Assembly: GCA_964352735.1 (NCBI GenBank)
Contig: CAYGTC010000011.1
Location: 1 to 64,000, forward strand
DNA length: 64,000 bases
Source: NORP309 sp964352735
Lineage (GTDB): Bacteria; Pseudomonadota; Gammaproteobacteria; Xanthomonadales; Marinicellaceae
Direction of reading: 5' to 3'
Part shown: positions 46,129 through 55,158 of the stretch, piece by piece
Position numbering within the stretch: the stretch's first letter is position 1
Layout: the number at the start of each line of letters is the position of its first letter
Notes under the pieces: generated by a model
What the model saw: the letters and a program-made list of their open reading frames with translations, nothing else
What the model was told of the DNA's origin: nothing
Databases searched by the model: none
Position numbers and translations under genes: made by a program

Positions 46129-47092
46129 AACTTTTGGTGGCTTCCTAGGCCAAGAAAAACCACCTGACACAATAACTGGTGAATACCACAACGCAAAATT
46201 AATATTCAATACTGCCAGAGCATGCCTGAGTTATACACTTCAGAAACGACACATTAAAAAAATCCATCTGCCATACTATATCTGCGATTCAGTGATTTCT
46301 GCCATTATTGATAATAACAAAAACTTCGCCTTTTATGGCATTAATGAAAAGCTGGAAATCGATACGGTTATACCAAAATTGGCAAACAATGAAGCAGTGC
46401 TTTATGTTAACTACTTTGGGTTAAAAAACCAGTATATTGCCAGACTTGAAGGCACCTTTGGGGAAAAGCTGGTGATAGACAATTCGCAAGCTTTTTTCCA
46501 AAAATCATACCAACACAGTTGGTCTTTTAACTCAGCCCGCAAATTTTTTGGTGTGACTGACGGGGCTTATTTATATGCTCCAGATCATAAAGAGATCATG
46601 GGAAAAATATGGCCTACTGCACAATATGACAACACTTACTTGCATGAAAGACACCGTGGTTCACAACAAAAAGCCTATCAAGGCTTTCTCAATCACGAAC
46701 AACACTTATCAACCCAGATCAAATCAATTTCGACTAGGAGTCATGATACCTTAAAATATATTGATTACGCAAAATGCGCCAATTCAAGAAAGCATAATTT
46801 TCTATATTTACACAAACATCTTTCGCAACTCAATGAACTTAAAGTTAAGCCACTATGTAAAAAGTCCATACCGCTTTATTACCCCTTTTTATTCAAAAAA
46901 AACATCAGAAATAGGCTTATTAAACAAGGGCTTTTCATTCCATGTCTTTGGCAAGAAGTAAAGCACAGATCAACAAATCATTATGATTGGGAAAAATACT
47001 TGGCAAGCAATCTTTTGGCACTGCCAATAGATCACAGATATGACACAGATGATATGCAAAGCCTATTAAAGATTTTGCAGGATCACTTATGA
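46121..47092 (+). CDS. DegT/DnrJ-fold aminotransferase-like protein
   Basis: A 323-residue protein that looks like a divergent PLP-dependent DegT/DnrJ/EryC1 enzyme. The expected features are NYFGLK, VIDNSQAFF (Asp for the cofactor ring nitrogen) and SFNSARKFFGVTDGAYLY, whose Lys would hold PLP. It is shorter than the usual 370-400 residues and its N-terminal region is weakly conserved, so its activity on a nucleotide sugar is uncertain. It is coupled to the FemAB-like gene and converges with the sulfotransferase gene, overlapping it by six bases. Confidence 0.7.
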   Translation: MNKTFGGFLGQEKPPDTITGEYHNAKLIFNTARACLSYTLQKRHIKKIHLPYYICDSVISAIIDNNKNFAFYGINEKLEIDTVIPKLANNEAVLYVNYFGLKNQYIARLEGTFGEKLVIDNSQAFFQKSYQHSWSFNSARKFFGVTDGAYLYAPDHKEIMGKIWPTAQYDNTYLHERHRGSQQKAYQGFLNHEQHLSTQIKSISTRSHDTLKYIDYAKCANSRKHNFLYLHKHLSQLNELKVKPLCKKSIPLYYPFLFKKNIRNRLIKQGLFIPCLWQEVKHRSTNHYDWEKYLASNLLALPIDHRYDTDDMQSLLKILQDHL

Positions 47093-48046
47093 CAAGCTGC
47101 CTGAAATATCAATCAGTTGCTGACAATTATAAAAATACTCATCCCTTTGCTCATCAGTATAGCGGCGTCCACCTAAGTCTATGGAATTAAGTCCAAGATA
47201 GCGGCGGTTGAATTGCCGATTGACTTTCTTATAACGCCTCCTGAATTTTTTTGCCTGTTTGCTACTCATGTGCACAGTTGCAATATCCATCGTGTTAAAT
47301 AGTGCTGAAACAGCTTGAGGCAATTCAACATGATCATTATTATGTTTTGAAGGCTGTAAAATATTCATCATTCTTTTGATGACAAGTTGAGCATGACCGA
47401 TAGACTTATTGTCCTTTCTATCAAGGCTGGATAACGATTCTGACACCTCAACATAATCAAGTGGCAAACAGCGCAAAAAGTCGAACATGACAGACTGGCA
47501 CTTGGCATCATAAACCCGGCATAACATACTTTCTTGACCAAATACCCTTTCCCATTGAGTGGCAAGCTGCATAAAATTCGCCTCAAATTCTGAATCAACG
47601 TACTCAAAAAATGAGCGAGGCTCTGTTCTCACCTTTATCATTTGATTGTACTCTGACTCGGCAAGCTCATCTTGACTGCGGACAAATAAGATAACCTTAT
47701 AAGCAAAATTTTCTCTCAAACCATCAAAAAAGCTTTTAATTTTAACTGGATCAGCCACAGGGAAATTTTCTGAACTGAATAAGAAGTTATGAGCATTGGA
47801 TTGTTTAATTTCCTCAACGACTGCTGTTAAAAGATCTTCACTGTTTTTTATCGGCTGCATATAAGACGGCATTTCTGTGATGAATGATTTTGCAAAATTT
47901 TGATGCCCCACACCAGCACTGCCGCCACATGACTGAACATAATGCATATTGTGCGACAACATTAGTTCATGGTTCAGCGACAAACATTTTTGTATGGTCG
48001 TAGTACCCGTTTTTCCAATGCCAATGTGCAAATATATGGTCTTCAT
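47087..48046 (-). CDS. sulfotransferase-family protein
   Basis: A 319-residue protein with the PAPS-binding loop HIGIGKTGTTTIQKCL at the very N-terminus, as in carbohydrate and other sulfotransferases, and FLFSSENFPV followed by VILFVRSQDELAESEYNQMI, which corresponds to the 3'-phosphate-binding region. It would transfer sulfate from PAPS to a sugar or other hydroxyl. It overlaps the methyltransferase gene upstream by four bases. The acceptor is probably a surface glycan, judging from the neighbours. Confidence 0.8.
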   Translation of the reverse strand: MKTIYLHIGIGKTGTTTIQKCLSLNHELMLSHNMHYVQSCGGSAGVGHQNFAKSFITEMPSYMQPIKNSEDLLTAVVEEIKQSNAHNFLFSSENFPVADPVKIKSFFDGLRENFAYKVILFVRSQDELAESEYNQMIKVRTEPRSFFEYVDSEFEANFMQLATQWERVFGQESMLCRVYDAKCQSVMFDFLRCLPLDYVEVSESLSSLDRKDNKSIGHAQLVIKRMMNILQPSKHNNDHVELPQAVSALFNTMDIATVHMSSKQAKKFRRRYKKVNRQFNRRYLGLNSIDLGGRRYTDEQRDEYFYNCQQLIDISGSLS

Positions 48047-48747
48047 GGTGACTCCTTACTGTTGATAATGACATGAAATCGATACGGGAAACCATATTGA
48101 TCTGGTTTTAATTCAACAAAATGACAATTAAGGTTCATATGCTCACAGATCCTTTTGATCTGTTGTTTCTGCCACCAGTATCCCATAAATTCCTTATTCG
48201 ATAATCGCCTATAAAAGTGCTGAAACTTTTTTTGCCAGGTATTATAAAATTGCCACTTAAATTCCATGTTGGTCACAAACCCAAAAAACAACAAAAAATC
48301 TTTTGCGCACACCGACATGATAACAGTCAATAATCGCTCAAACTGTCGTGGCTGAAAATGCTGCAGCGAGCCAAACATCATTACTTTGGTAAACTGAACA
48401 CCATTAAAATGTTCTGCCAAGTTCCAAATATCCCCATTGATAAATTTTAAGTTGTTATGCTTATTATTATCAATGGCCAAATCAATCATTTTATCAGACA
48501 AATCAATACCATTTATTTGTGCACATTGATCTGCAAAAGCACAAGTAATAACACCATTGCCACAACATAGATCCAATAAAACATCTGTTGAAGTTAATTG
48601 CAGCCCATCAGTAATATCCATGATAATTTGACTGTAATCTTGATCAGTAATGGCATTGCCTTTAACACTGTGACCTACCTGCTTTAATAATTCTGTTTTG
48701 TGCAGTTCGTCAACACGTTGATTATAAAAATATTTCAGGTCTGGCAT
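48043..48747 (-). CDS. class I SAM-dependent methyltransferase
   Basis: A 234-residue methyltransferase with the SAM-binding motif VLLDLCCGNGVITCAFA near residue 58, then INGIDLSDKMID and NGDIWNLAEHF. No further specificity can be read; a sugar O-methyltransferase fits its place in the glycan-modification cluster. It is translationally coupled to the downstream sulfotransferase gene and divergent from the glycosyltransferase-like gene. Confidence 0.82.
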   Translation of the reverse strand: MPDLKYFYNQRVDELHKTELLKQVGHSVKGNAITDQDYSQIIMDITDGLQLTSTDVLLDLCCGNGVITCAFADQCAQINGIDLSDKMIDLAIDNNKHNNLKFINGDIWNLAEHFNGVQFTKVMMFGSLQHFQPRQFERLLTVIMSVCAKDFLLFFGFVTNMEFKWQFYNTWQKKFQHFYRRLSNKEFMGYWWQKQQIKRICEHMNLNCHFVELKPDQYGFPYRFHVIINSKESP

Positions 48748-48873
48748 AAATGTTTATACAGGAGCGCTAATGATAAAAACCATATTATATACATAATTAA
48801 TCTGACAAATTCTAAATATTACTGAATATCTGTTAAAATACTGCACCTTAAGATTACAACCAAAATTTGATCC

Positions 48874-49770
48874 ATGAAACTTGACTTTATGATTTGCGGC
48901 ACACCCAATGATGCCTTTTATTCTCAAATCGCATTCTTTCGATTATGCCTAGATTATCTGGGAGGCGATTATAAAAATGCGCGTTTGGTGGCATGCTTTG
49001 GTGATCATGAAAGTACGGAAATATCTAAGAGATGGCAACCTTATTTTAACCACATTGACGTCGAGTGGTCGCACCCTATTGGCGCTCATAACCCTTATTA
49101 TACACATCAACACTATCACCGTTTTAAAGCATTTAGAAAAGATGCCGATTTGGTGTTGATCTGTGATGCTGATACCGCTTTATTGCGCCCATTTCCTGAC
49201 TTAATTGAAATGTGTCAAAAAAAACCTGCCATATGCGGAGTCATTGCTCACTTGCCAGTACCAGAAAGGCATGACTGGCAAACCATTTCACAATCCATAA
49301 TAAAACAACCGATAACCATTGATCATCATTACACATTAAAACCCAAAACACCTGAACCCAATACACCATTTTATATAAATTATGGTTTTTTGGCCGGAAC
49401 ACCAGATCTGTTAACAGAAATGTACCATACTGACATCACTTTAATCGATCAACTCAATGATTACGTAGGCCCATTTTGGGCATCACAGGTCAGTGTCGCG
49501 CTCACCGTTGAATTACTCAACTTACCAAAGCACGCTTTACCAATGCGGTATAATTTTCCAAATGATAGAGTCGCTGAGACACTTCACGCTGATGAGTTAG
49601 ACAAAATTATTTTAATACATTATTTACGTGAACGCCTATACAACAGGCATGAGATTTTTTCCAGTGAGGAAGGGTTCAATGCTTTTTTAAATCTTGACTT
49701 ACCCTCATCCGACAGAGTTTTTCAAGACCACGTCAAGAAAGTCACTGGGTCACAATACCCGTTTGTTTGA
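48874..49770 (+). CDS. glycosyltransferase-like protein with DXD motif
   Basis: A 298-residue soluble protein with the nucleotide-sugar-type DADTALLRPFPDL (DXD-like DAD) near residue 98 and an otherwise GT-A-like layout; INYGFLAGTPDLL in the second half corresponds to an acceptor region. No signal peptide or membrane anchor. It lies alone on the plus strand between the methyltransferase and the DegT gene. The sugar donor and acceptor are not identifiable, and the family assignment is moderate. Confidence 0.6.
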   Translation: MKLDFMICGTPNDAFYSQIAFFRLCLDYLGGDYKNARLVACFGDHESTEISKRWQPYFNHIDVEWSHPIGAHNPYYTHQHYHRFKAFRKDADLVLICDADTALLRPFPDLIEMCQKKPAICGVIAHLPVPERHDWQTISQSIIKQPITIDHHYTLKPKTPEPNTPFYINYGFLAGTPDLLTEMYHTDITLIDQLNDYVGPFWASQVSVALTVELLNLPKHALPMRYNFPNDRVAETLHADELDKIILIHYLRERLYNRHEIFSSEEGFNAFLNLDLPSSDRVFQDHVKKVTGSQYPFV

Positions 49771-49780
49771 CATGGTGAAT

Positions 49781-50989
49781 TCATGCCACTAAATCCAAAG
49801 CCTTCCTGATGGATTGCGCATGATCGATAATAAAGCTTAAAAGCTGACCAATTTGACTGACGGAGTTAAGTGACATACTTGATCCACCAGGTAAAATCAT
49901 CACATTATCACAAAGAGATTCGGTATTTATCAACTCGTATGGCACACAATCTGGCAAGGTAACATAAGGCTGCATACGATGACAACCCGGATAGAAATAG
50001 CGCCTTGCCATGACCTTTTCTGCGTGTAATATTTTGACCAGTTCATCTCTAGACAAACCAATCTGTTCTTGATCAATTTCTATCACGATATATTGAAAAT
50101 TGTTATCACCATAATTACCCAATGGTAATAATTTCAACCCTTTTATTTGCTCGATATGCAAACTGTATTGTTCATAAACGCGTTGATTTTGACTCAGAAA
50201 ATCATCAAACTCAATGAGGTTAACCAAACCCATGGCAGCACATATTTCTGACATTTTTGCATTGATACCCAAACCATCAACACAGTCATAATCAACAAAA
50301 CCAAAATTACGCAAATGTCTGATTTTTAATGCAACATCATCGCTGTTTGTTGTCACTGCACCACCTTCAAAAGAATGGAAAACTTTGGTTGAATGAAAAC
50401 TAAAAGCTTCAGCATCACCAAAATTACCCACCATTGTCCCATCATATTTACTTCCAAAAGCATGGGCTGCATCATAAATAAGTTTGAGGCCATGTTTGTT
50501 TGCCAGCGACTGCAATGCCTTATTTTCACAGGCCCTGCCCCATAAATGCACTCCCAATATGGCTGTTGTTTTATCTGTGATTAACTTTTCACATGCATCA
50601 ACATCGATTAAATGGCTGTTTTTTTCAACATCACAAAAAACTGGTTTTAAACCTTGCCACATAACAGCATGGGCAGTGGCAATAAAAGTGAATGATGGCA
50701 ATATAACTTCGCCTTGCAAATTAAGGGCTTTCATAATCAGTTGCAATGCCATGGTACCATTACAAGTTGTGATACAATGCTTGACCTTCAAGTAATCTGC
50801 CAGTTTTTTTTCAAATTCCCGAACTTGTGGGCCGCCATTGGTTAATATACTACTGTCTAAAATATGATGCACTCTTTGTAGAAACGCATGACGATCGCCA
50901 ATCACTGGTCTATTAACACACAACTCTTGGTCAAACCATGTTGATTGACCTCCAAATAACGCTAATTCATTTATTGACATATTTGACAT
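49781..50989 (-). CDS. DegT/DnrJ/EryC1/StrS-family sugar aminotransferase
   Basis: A 402-residue PLP enzyme with the full family pattern: NGTMALQLIMKALNL, VILPSFTFIATAHAV, YDAAHAFGSKYDG (cofactor Asp) and FSFHSTKVFHSFEGGAV (PLP Lys). It would transaminate a keto-deoxy nucleotide sugar to an amino sugar for glycan synthesis. The frame begins MSNMSINELALFGG; the second Met (50980) is an alternative. It is the last gene of the glycan set, facing away from yebC-like. Confidence 0.88.
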   Translation of the reverse strand: MSNMSINELALFGGQSTWFDQELCVNRPVIGDRHAFLQRVHHILDSSILTNGGPQVREFEKKLADYLKVKHCITTCNGTMALQLIMKALNLQGEVILPSFTFIATAHAVMWQGLKPVFCDVEKNSHLIDVDACEKLITDKTTAILGVHLWGRACENKALQSLANKHGLKLIYDAAHAFGSKYDGTMVGNFGDAEAFSFHSTKVFHSFEGGAVTTNSDDVALKIRHLRNFGFVDYDCVDGLGINAKMSEICAAMGLVNLIEFDDFLSQNQRVYEQYSLHIEQIKGLKLLPLGNYGDNNFQYIVIEIDQEQIGLSRDELVKILHAEKVMARRYFYPGCHRMQPYVTLPDCVPYELINTESLCDNVMILPGGSSMSLNSVSQIGQLLSFIIDHAQSIRKALDLVA

Positions 50990-51320
50990 ATTGGCTTATT
51001 ATTTTGAGAAAATCGAGCCTTCTTCTCATAAAAACAGATGCAAACCTGAGACTTGTGTTCGTTTCTTGAATAATTCTAAAAGAATGGAACATGACTCAAT
51101 ATAGTTGAGCCAGTCATAAATTACAAGACATTTAATCTTGAGGCTTAAATATGATGATTGCCTTATAACGCACAGATATTTTTTTCATTATAATCCAAAA
51201 TAGCTGACATTATACAAGATTAATAATGCCTGATAACCTTTTCATCCAATCAAATAATGGTACAACTTCAACACCAGATCAAGTAAAATCTATATTTTAT
51301 TCGATCTATTGAAAAACATT
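50990..51320. other. intergenic region with nothing recognised
   Basis: About 330 AT-rich bases between the divergent DegT and YebC-family genes. A TATAAT-like stretch lies near 51189, but no -35 fits. I see no RNA gene, operator or repeat. Confidence 0.5.
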
Positions 51321-52040
51321 ATGGGCAGAGCTTACCAAAATCGCAAAGAATCCATGGCAAAAACTTCAGATATGAATGCCAGAATTTACAGCAAACACTC
51401 TCGAAGCATTTATGTATGTGCAAAATCCGCAGGCGTGGATCCTGACGGTAATTTAGCATTGAGAAGTTTAATTGATCGCGCTAAAAGGGATCAAGTACCA
51501 GCACACGTTATTAGCAAAGCTTTAGACAAAGCCAAAGGCGGTGGCGGAGAAGATTTTGCCGTGGCTCGTTATGAAGGATACGGACCTGGAAAATGCATGG
51601 TTATTGTCGACTGCTTAACTGATAATCCCAATCGCACATTTGGCGATGTAAGATCTGCTTTTACTAAGACCAATTGCAAGATTGGTACACCTGGCAGTGT
51701 TGCACATATGTTTGACCACAGCGCCATTCTGGTTTTTGCCGGTGATGATGATGAAGTCGTACTCGAGGCTTTGATGGAAGCCGATGTTGACATTACAGAT
51801 ATTGAATGCGAGGATGGCAAAATTACAGTTTTCGCTCCTCATACCGAATACTTTAAAGCCAAACAAGTGGTATCAGAAAACCTCAACATTCAAGAGTTTG
51901 ATGTAGACGAAATTCAATTCATACCGCAAGTGACTACAGCCATTACTGATCCTGAAGATATTGAAATGTTCGAAAAATTTGAAGAAATGTTGAATGATTT
52001 AGATGATGTTCAAAATATTTTTCATAGCGCTGAAATATAA
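51321..52040 (+). CDS. YebC/TACO1-family protein, YeeN-like branch
   Basis: A 239-residue YebC/PmpR-family protein beginning MGRAYQNRKESMAKTSDMNARIYSKHSR, followed by DPDGNLALRSLIDRAKRDQVP and GYGPGKCMVIVDCLTDNPNRT. Members bind DNA as regulators or help ribosomes at polyproline stretches. The MGRAYQNRKE start belongs to a branch distinct from the MAGHSKWANI-type YebC next to ruvC, so a second, canonical YebC is probably elsewhere. The frame opens at a TTG at 51309; the ATG at 51321 fits the family. Confidence 0.9.
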   Translation: MGRAYQNRKESMAKTSDMNARIYSKHSRSIYVCAKSAGVDPDGNLALRSLIDRAKRDQVPAHVISKALDKAKGGGGEDFAVARYEGYGPGKCMVIVDCLTDNPNRTFGDVRSAFTKTNCKIGTPGSVAHMFDHSAILVFAGDDDEVVLEALMEADVDITDIECEDGKITVFAPHTEYFKAKQVVSENLNIQEFDVDEIQFIPQVTTAITDPEDIEMFEKFEEMLNDLDDVQNIFHSAEI

Positions 52041-52377
52041 GTCTAAAGACCTTTGTTTGATTCTGAGTGGTTGAGAAAAAAAAGGATTAAAAATCTGTCA
52101 ATTCAAGGTAGAAATCGTGATTAATTACTTGTTATTGGTCAGATTTTTAACAAAGAACTGGTGAAATTATTCATTTTTTACCTGTTACTGTTGTTATCTG
52201 TTACTGTAGTTATGGTGAGGCCTCATTAATACTAATTTATGTCAAAAATCTTATTACTACGAAAAATATAGTTAATTGGTTCACATTATTTAAAGTTTTA
52301 TCCAAACAAAATGTTCACGTAACGAAATATTAATAATTGATAGGATAGAATGGTTCTAATAAACATAGAGAACACTG
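52041..52377. other. intergenic region with long inverted repeat and short direct repeat
   Basis: No gene. TTAAAAATCTG (52087-52097) and CAGATTTTTAA (52140-52150) form an 11-base-pair stem around 42 bases. TGTTACTGT(T/A)GTTAT is repeated at about 52183 and 52199. Function unknown. Confidence 0.5.
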
Positions 52378-52632
52378 ATGTCAAAAGTAACAATCTATGC
52401 AACCTTATTGTGCCCTTATTGCTACGCAGCAAAGCGTGTACTTAAACAAAACGGAATCAACTTCGAAGTGATAAGGGTTGATAAACAGGCTGCGCACAAG
52501 CAAGAAATGATCGCTAAATCAAAGAGATTTACTGTTCCTCAAATTTTCATAGATGATGATTATATTGGCGGCTATAACGAGCTGGTTCAATATACCAAAT
52601 TAGGCAAATTAAACCAATTGATTAACGTCTGA
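52378..52632 (+). CDS. grxC: glutaredoxin 3
   Basis: An 84-residue class I glutaredoxin with the dithiol active site CPYC (residues 12-15, LLCPYCYAAKRVL), the cis-Pro motif FTVPQIFIDDDYIGGYNE, and normal length. It reduces disulfides with glutathione in the cytoplasm. AGAGAA precedes the ATG. Confidence 0.95.
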   Translation: MSKVTIYATLLCPYCYAAKRVLKQNGINFEVIRVDKQAAHKQEMIAKSKRFTVPQIFIDDDYIGGYNELVQYTKLGKLNQLINV

Positions 52633-52655
52633 CAGCAAGCCATTATAAGTAATTA

Positions 52656-53720
52656 TTATTCACCGGTATCAATATCAATTCTTTTTGGCCATGCATTGAT
52701 GATCGCACTGACCATTGTAGCCAAGGGTATGGCAAAAAACACACCCCAAAATCCCCAAATTCCACCAAAAAATAGCACCGCAACAATGATTGCTACTGGG
52801 TGTAAGTTATTTACTTCAGAAAATAACCATGGCACCAAAACATTGCCGTCTAATAATTGTATTATGCCGTAACTGACCATGATCCATGCAAAGTCCGAAG
52901 TCCAGCCAAACTGAACAAAACCCACCAATGCAATGGGTATTGTGACCAAAGCAGCTCCAATGTAAGGCACCAAAACAGAAAAACCCGTTAAAGTAGCCAA
53001 TAAAATTGAATATTGTAAATCAAATAAAATAAATAAAATGTAAGTGACCAGCCCAATGATAAAGATCTCCATCACTTTACCACGCACGTAATTACCTATT
53101 TGAACATCCACTTCACGCCAGATAGATAATGTCAGAGTCGAATCTTTTGGTAAAAATCTGGCAAACCAACTCAGTATTTCATTTTTATCTTTGAGTATAA
53201 AAAACACCAAAATTGGCGTTAAAACCAAGAATATGCCAATTGATATAACACTGTAAACAGAGGACAATGTGATGCCCAACACGTCTTGGCCTGCCTGCGT
53301 AAGCTCATTGGTGATTGCTGAAGTTAATGATGTGGCCTGATCACCAGTAATCATAGTTGGATACTTTTCAGGCAATTGACGAATGAACTCCAAGCCTGTG
53401 CTCAAGTAGGTTGGTAGCTGTTGAACCAATTGTGATATTTGCGTGATTAAAATGGGCAATACCCAAAAAATCAGGAACAACTGCAAAGTAACGAATATTA
53501 AAAAAACGACAGTCACGGCCATTATTCTTGGCAATTTAAGGCCCTGTAATCGAATAATAACACTTTCTAACAAATAGGCCAGCACCACACTACTGAGAAA
53601 TGGAGATAAAGGCTTGCCCATAATAATAATCACAGCAAACAGTGCGATCAACATGCTGATCAGGATTACGATTTGAGGGTTATTGAAGTTCCTTCTAAAC
53701 CAATTAGATAATACATTCAT
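52656..53720 (-). CDS. AI-2E/PerM-family permease, second paralogue
   Basis: A 354-residue membrane protein with the same architecture as the permease at 28550: two N-terminal helices, one near residue 65, and a helical block from about 150 to 345. Motifs YVRGKVMEIFIIGLVTY and IIQLLDGNVLVPWLFS replace the corresponding ones of the first copy. Transport substrate unknown. It is followed 28 bases upstream by the outer-membrane barrel gene on the same strand. Confidence 0.9.
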   Translation of the reverse strand: MNVLSNWFRRNFNNPQIVILISMLIALFAVIIIMGKPLSPFLSSVVLAYLLESVIIRLQGLKLPRIMAVTVVFLIFVTLQLFLIFWVLPILITQISQLVQQLPTYLSTGLEFIRQLPEKYPTMITGDQATSLTSAITNELTQAGQDVLGITLSSVYSVISIGIFLVLTPILVFFILKDKNEILSWFARFLPKDSTLTLSIWREVDVQIGNYVRGKVMEIFIIGLVTYILFILFDLQYSILLATLTGFSVLVPYIGAALVTIPIALVGFVQFGWTSDFAWIMVSYGIIQLLDGNVLVPWLFSEVNNLHPVAIIVAVLFFGGIWGFWGVFFAIPLATMVSAIINAWPKRIDIDTGE

Positions 53721-53748
53721 GAAATAGGTCTCATCTGATCACTAACAA

Positions 53749-54978
53749 TCAGAACCGATAACTCCAAGAGGCTACACCCTCTATATGGCTGTTGAGAGAA
53801 GTACTTGATAGTCTTCCAAAATCAGTGCTGCCGATTAAAATGGGCTTATCAGCAAAACTTGCAAATAAATCAAATTGACCAAGAGAGGTATTTTGCGAAA
53901 TACCAATTTTATAACTGATTGAAGCGGTATCATTTTTTAGTATTCTATCAAACACTTTGGCTGTCGCCGCTGGCTGCTGTCTGGAAGTCACATGAATATT
54001 CCAAGACAAATGCTTATTGATGAACTGTTTATAACTGACTGTGTAAACAGTTAAGTCCTGCAGTTTAAAAATGGGGCTGATTGGGCTATTAAATGCATTT
54101 AAAAAGGACTCAGAGTATCCAGAATGTACTATTGGGTCAATACTGTTAAAGGAGATCTTTTCTGCTGTGAAGCCAAATTGTATGTTTTCTCTTACTGGAA
54201 CGCCCACAGATAATGTATATTGACTTGGAATATCAAAATCACCAGGATCAGAATAACTGCGCCCTAAAGTATCAAATTCATTCATCAAGATTTCACTGCG
54301 ATAATCAAATGACACATTGATGTTAGCAGGTAACTCTTGTGATACATTGAGTTGGTATCCAGTTCCTCTATTGGTGGTAACAAAAGATTGGTCATCATAT
54401 GGCTGATAGGTCGATGAACTTGCAAAAGTTGCCAAACCAAAAGAATCATCCAAAAATCTCTGTTGTAATAAAACAGCCCCCACTCCTATGGAGCTTTTTC
54501 CTCTGGAAAAAACATAACTGGGCGCGTAGTATTCTTGTTCAACAATTTTCAATTGAGACTGAGGCTTTTTAAACCCTGAACTTCCAGTGAATGTATCATT
54601 GAATTGATTAAAAGCCAATGGAGTTATGGTCACCGTTTCAGAGACAAACGAAAAAAATACATCGTTATTTAATTCAATGGAATTAAATGCGTCATTTGAA
54701 AACACCGGAACAATAAAACGATTGACATCATTGATATAGCCCGGAAGAGACTGATAACTCGTTATTTCCGATACATTAACACCACTATCGAGCTCATTGA
54801 AATAATTGGGATTTATTTTATTCGATATGGCATTTCGCCATTTACCAAGGTACATGGAATTATCATTGCTTTGCCCAGATAAGTTCAGTGAAAGCACTTG
54901 AGGTTTTAGCTCTGAATAAAGTACCGCAGCAGCATCATTTTGCACAGTTGCAAATGATAAAAATACAGCAATTTTCAA
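53749..54978 (-). CDS. exported outer-membrane beta-barrel-like protein
   Basis: A 409-residue protein, unrecognised but with clear outer-membrane features: alternating beta strands with aromatic girdles in the second half and a C-terminal SWSYRF ending in Phe, the BAM recognition type. The visible start is TTG giving MKIAVFLSFATVQNDAAA, a short signal peptide. An in-frame ATC nine bases upstream (54987), preceded by GGAA at good distance, would give IKSLKIAVFLSF, a better signal peptide; see findings. It precedes the AI-2E permease on the same strand. Confidence 0.65.
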   Translation of the reverse strand: MKIAVFLSFATVQNDAAAVLYSELKPQVLSLNLSGQSNDNSMYLGKWRNAISNKINPNYFNELDSGVNVSEITSYQSLPGYINDVNRFIVPVFSNDAFNSIELNNDVFFSFVSETVTITPLAFNQFNDTFTGSSGFKKPQSQLKIVEQEYYAPSYVFSRGKSSIGVGAVLLQQRFLDDSFGLATFASSSTYQPYDDQSFVTTNRGTGYQLNVSQELPANINVSFDYRSEILMNEFDTLGRSYSDPGDFDIPSQYTLSVGVPVRENIQFGFTAEKISFNSIDPIVHSGYSESFLNAFNSPISPIFKLQDLTVYTVSYKQFINKHLSWNIHVTSRQQPAATAKVFDRILKNDTASISYKIGISQNTSLGQFDLFASFADKPILIGSTDFGRLSSTSLNSHIEGVASWSYRF

Positions 54979-55158
54979 TGATTTGATAACGATAGTTCCA
55001 ACCCTAATAATTCATTTATCCCATAATGTGGTTATGTTGACAAATTATTGTGATTTTGTCAATAATGAGACAAATAACAACGCTATTCCTCATTTTGTTG
55101 TAAACTTGCAACAACACAAAAAAACACAACAGATAAGCCACATAATGTGGCCAAATTA

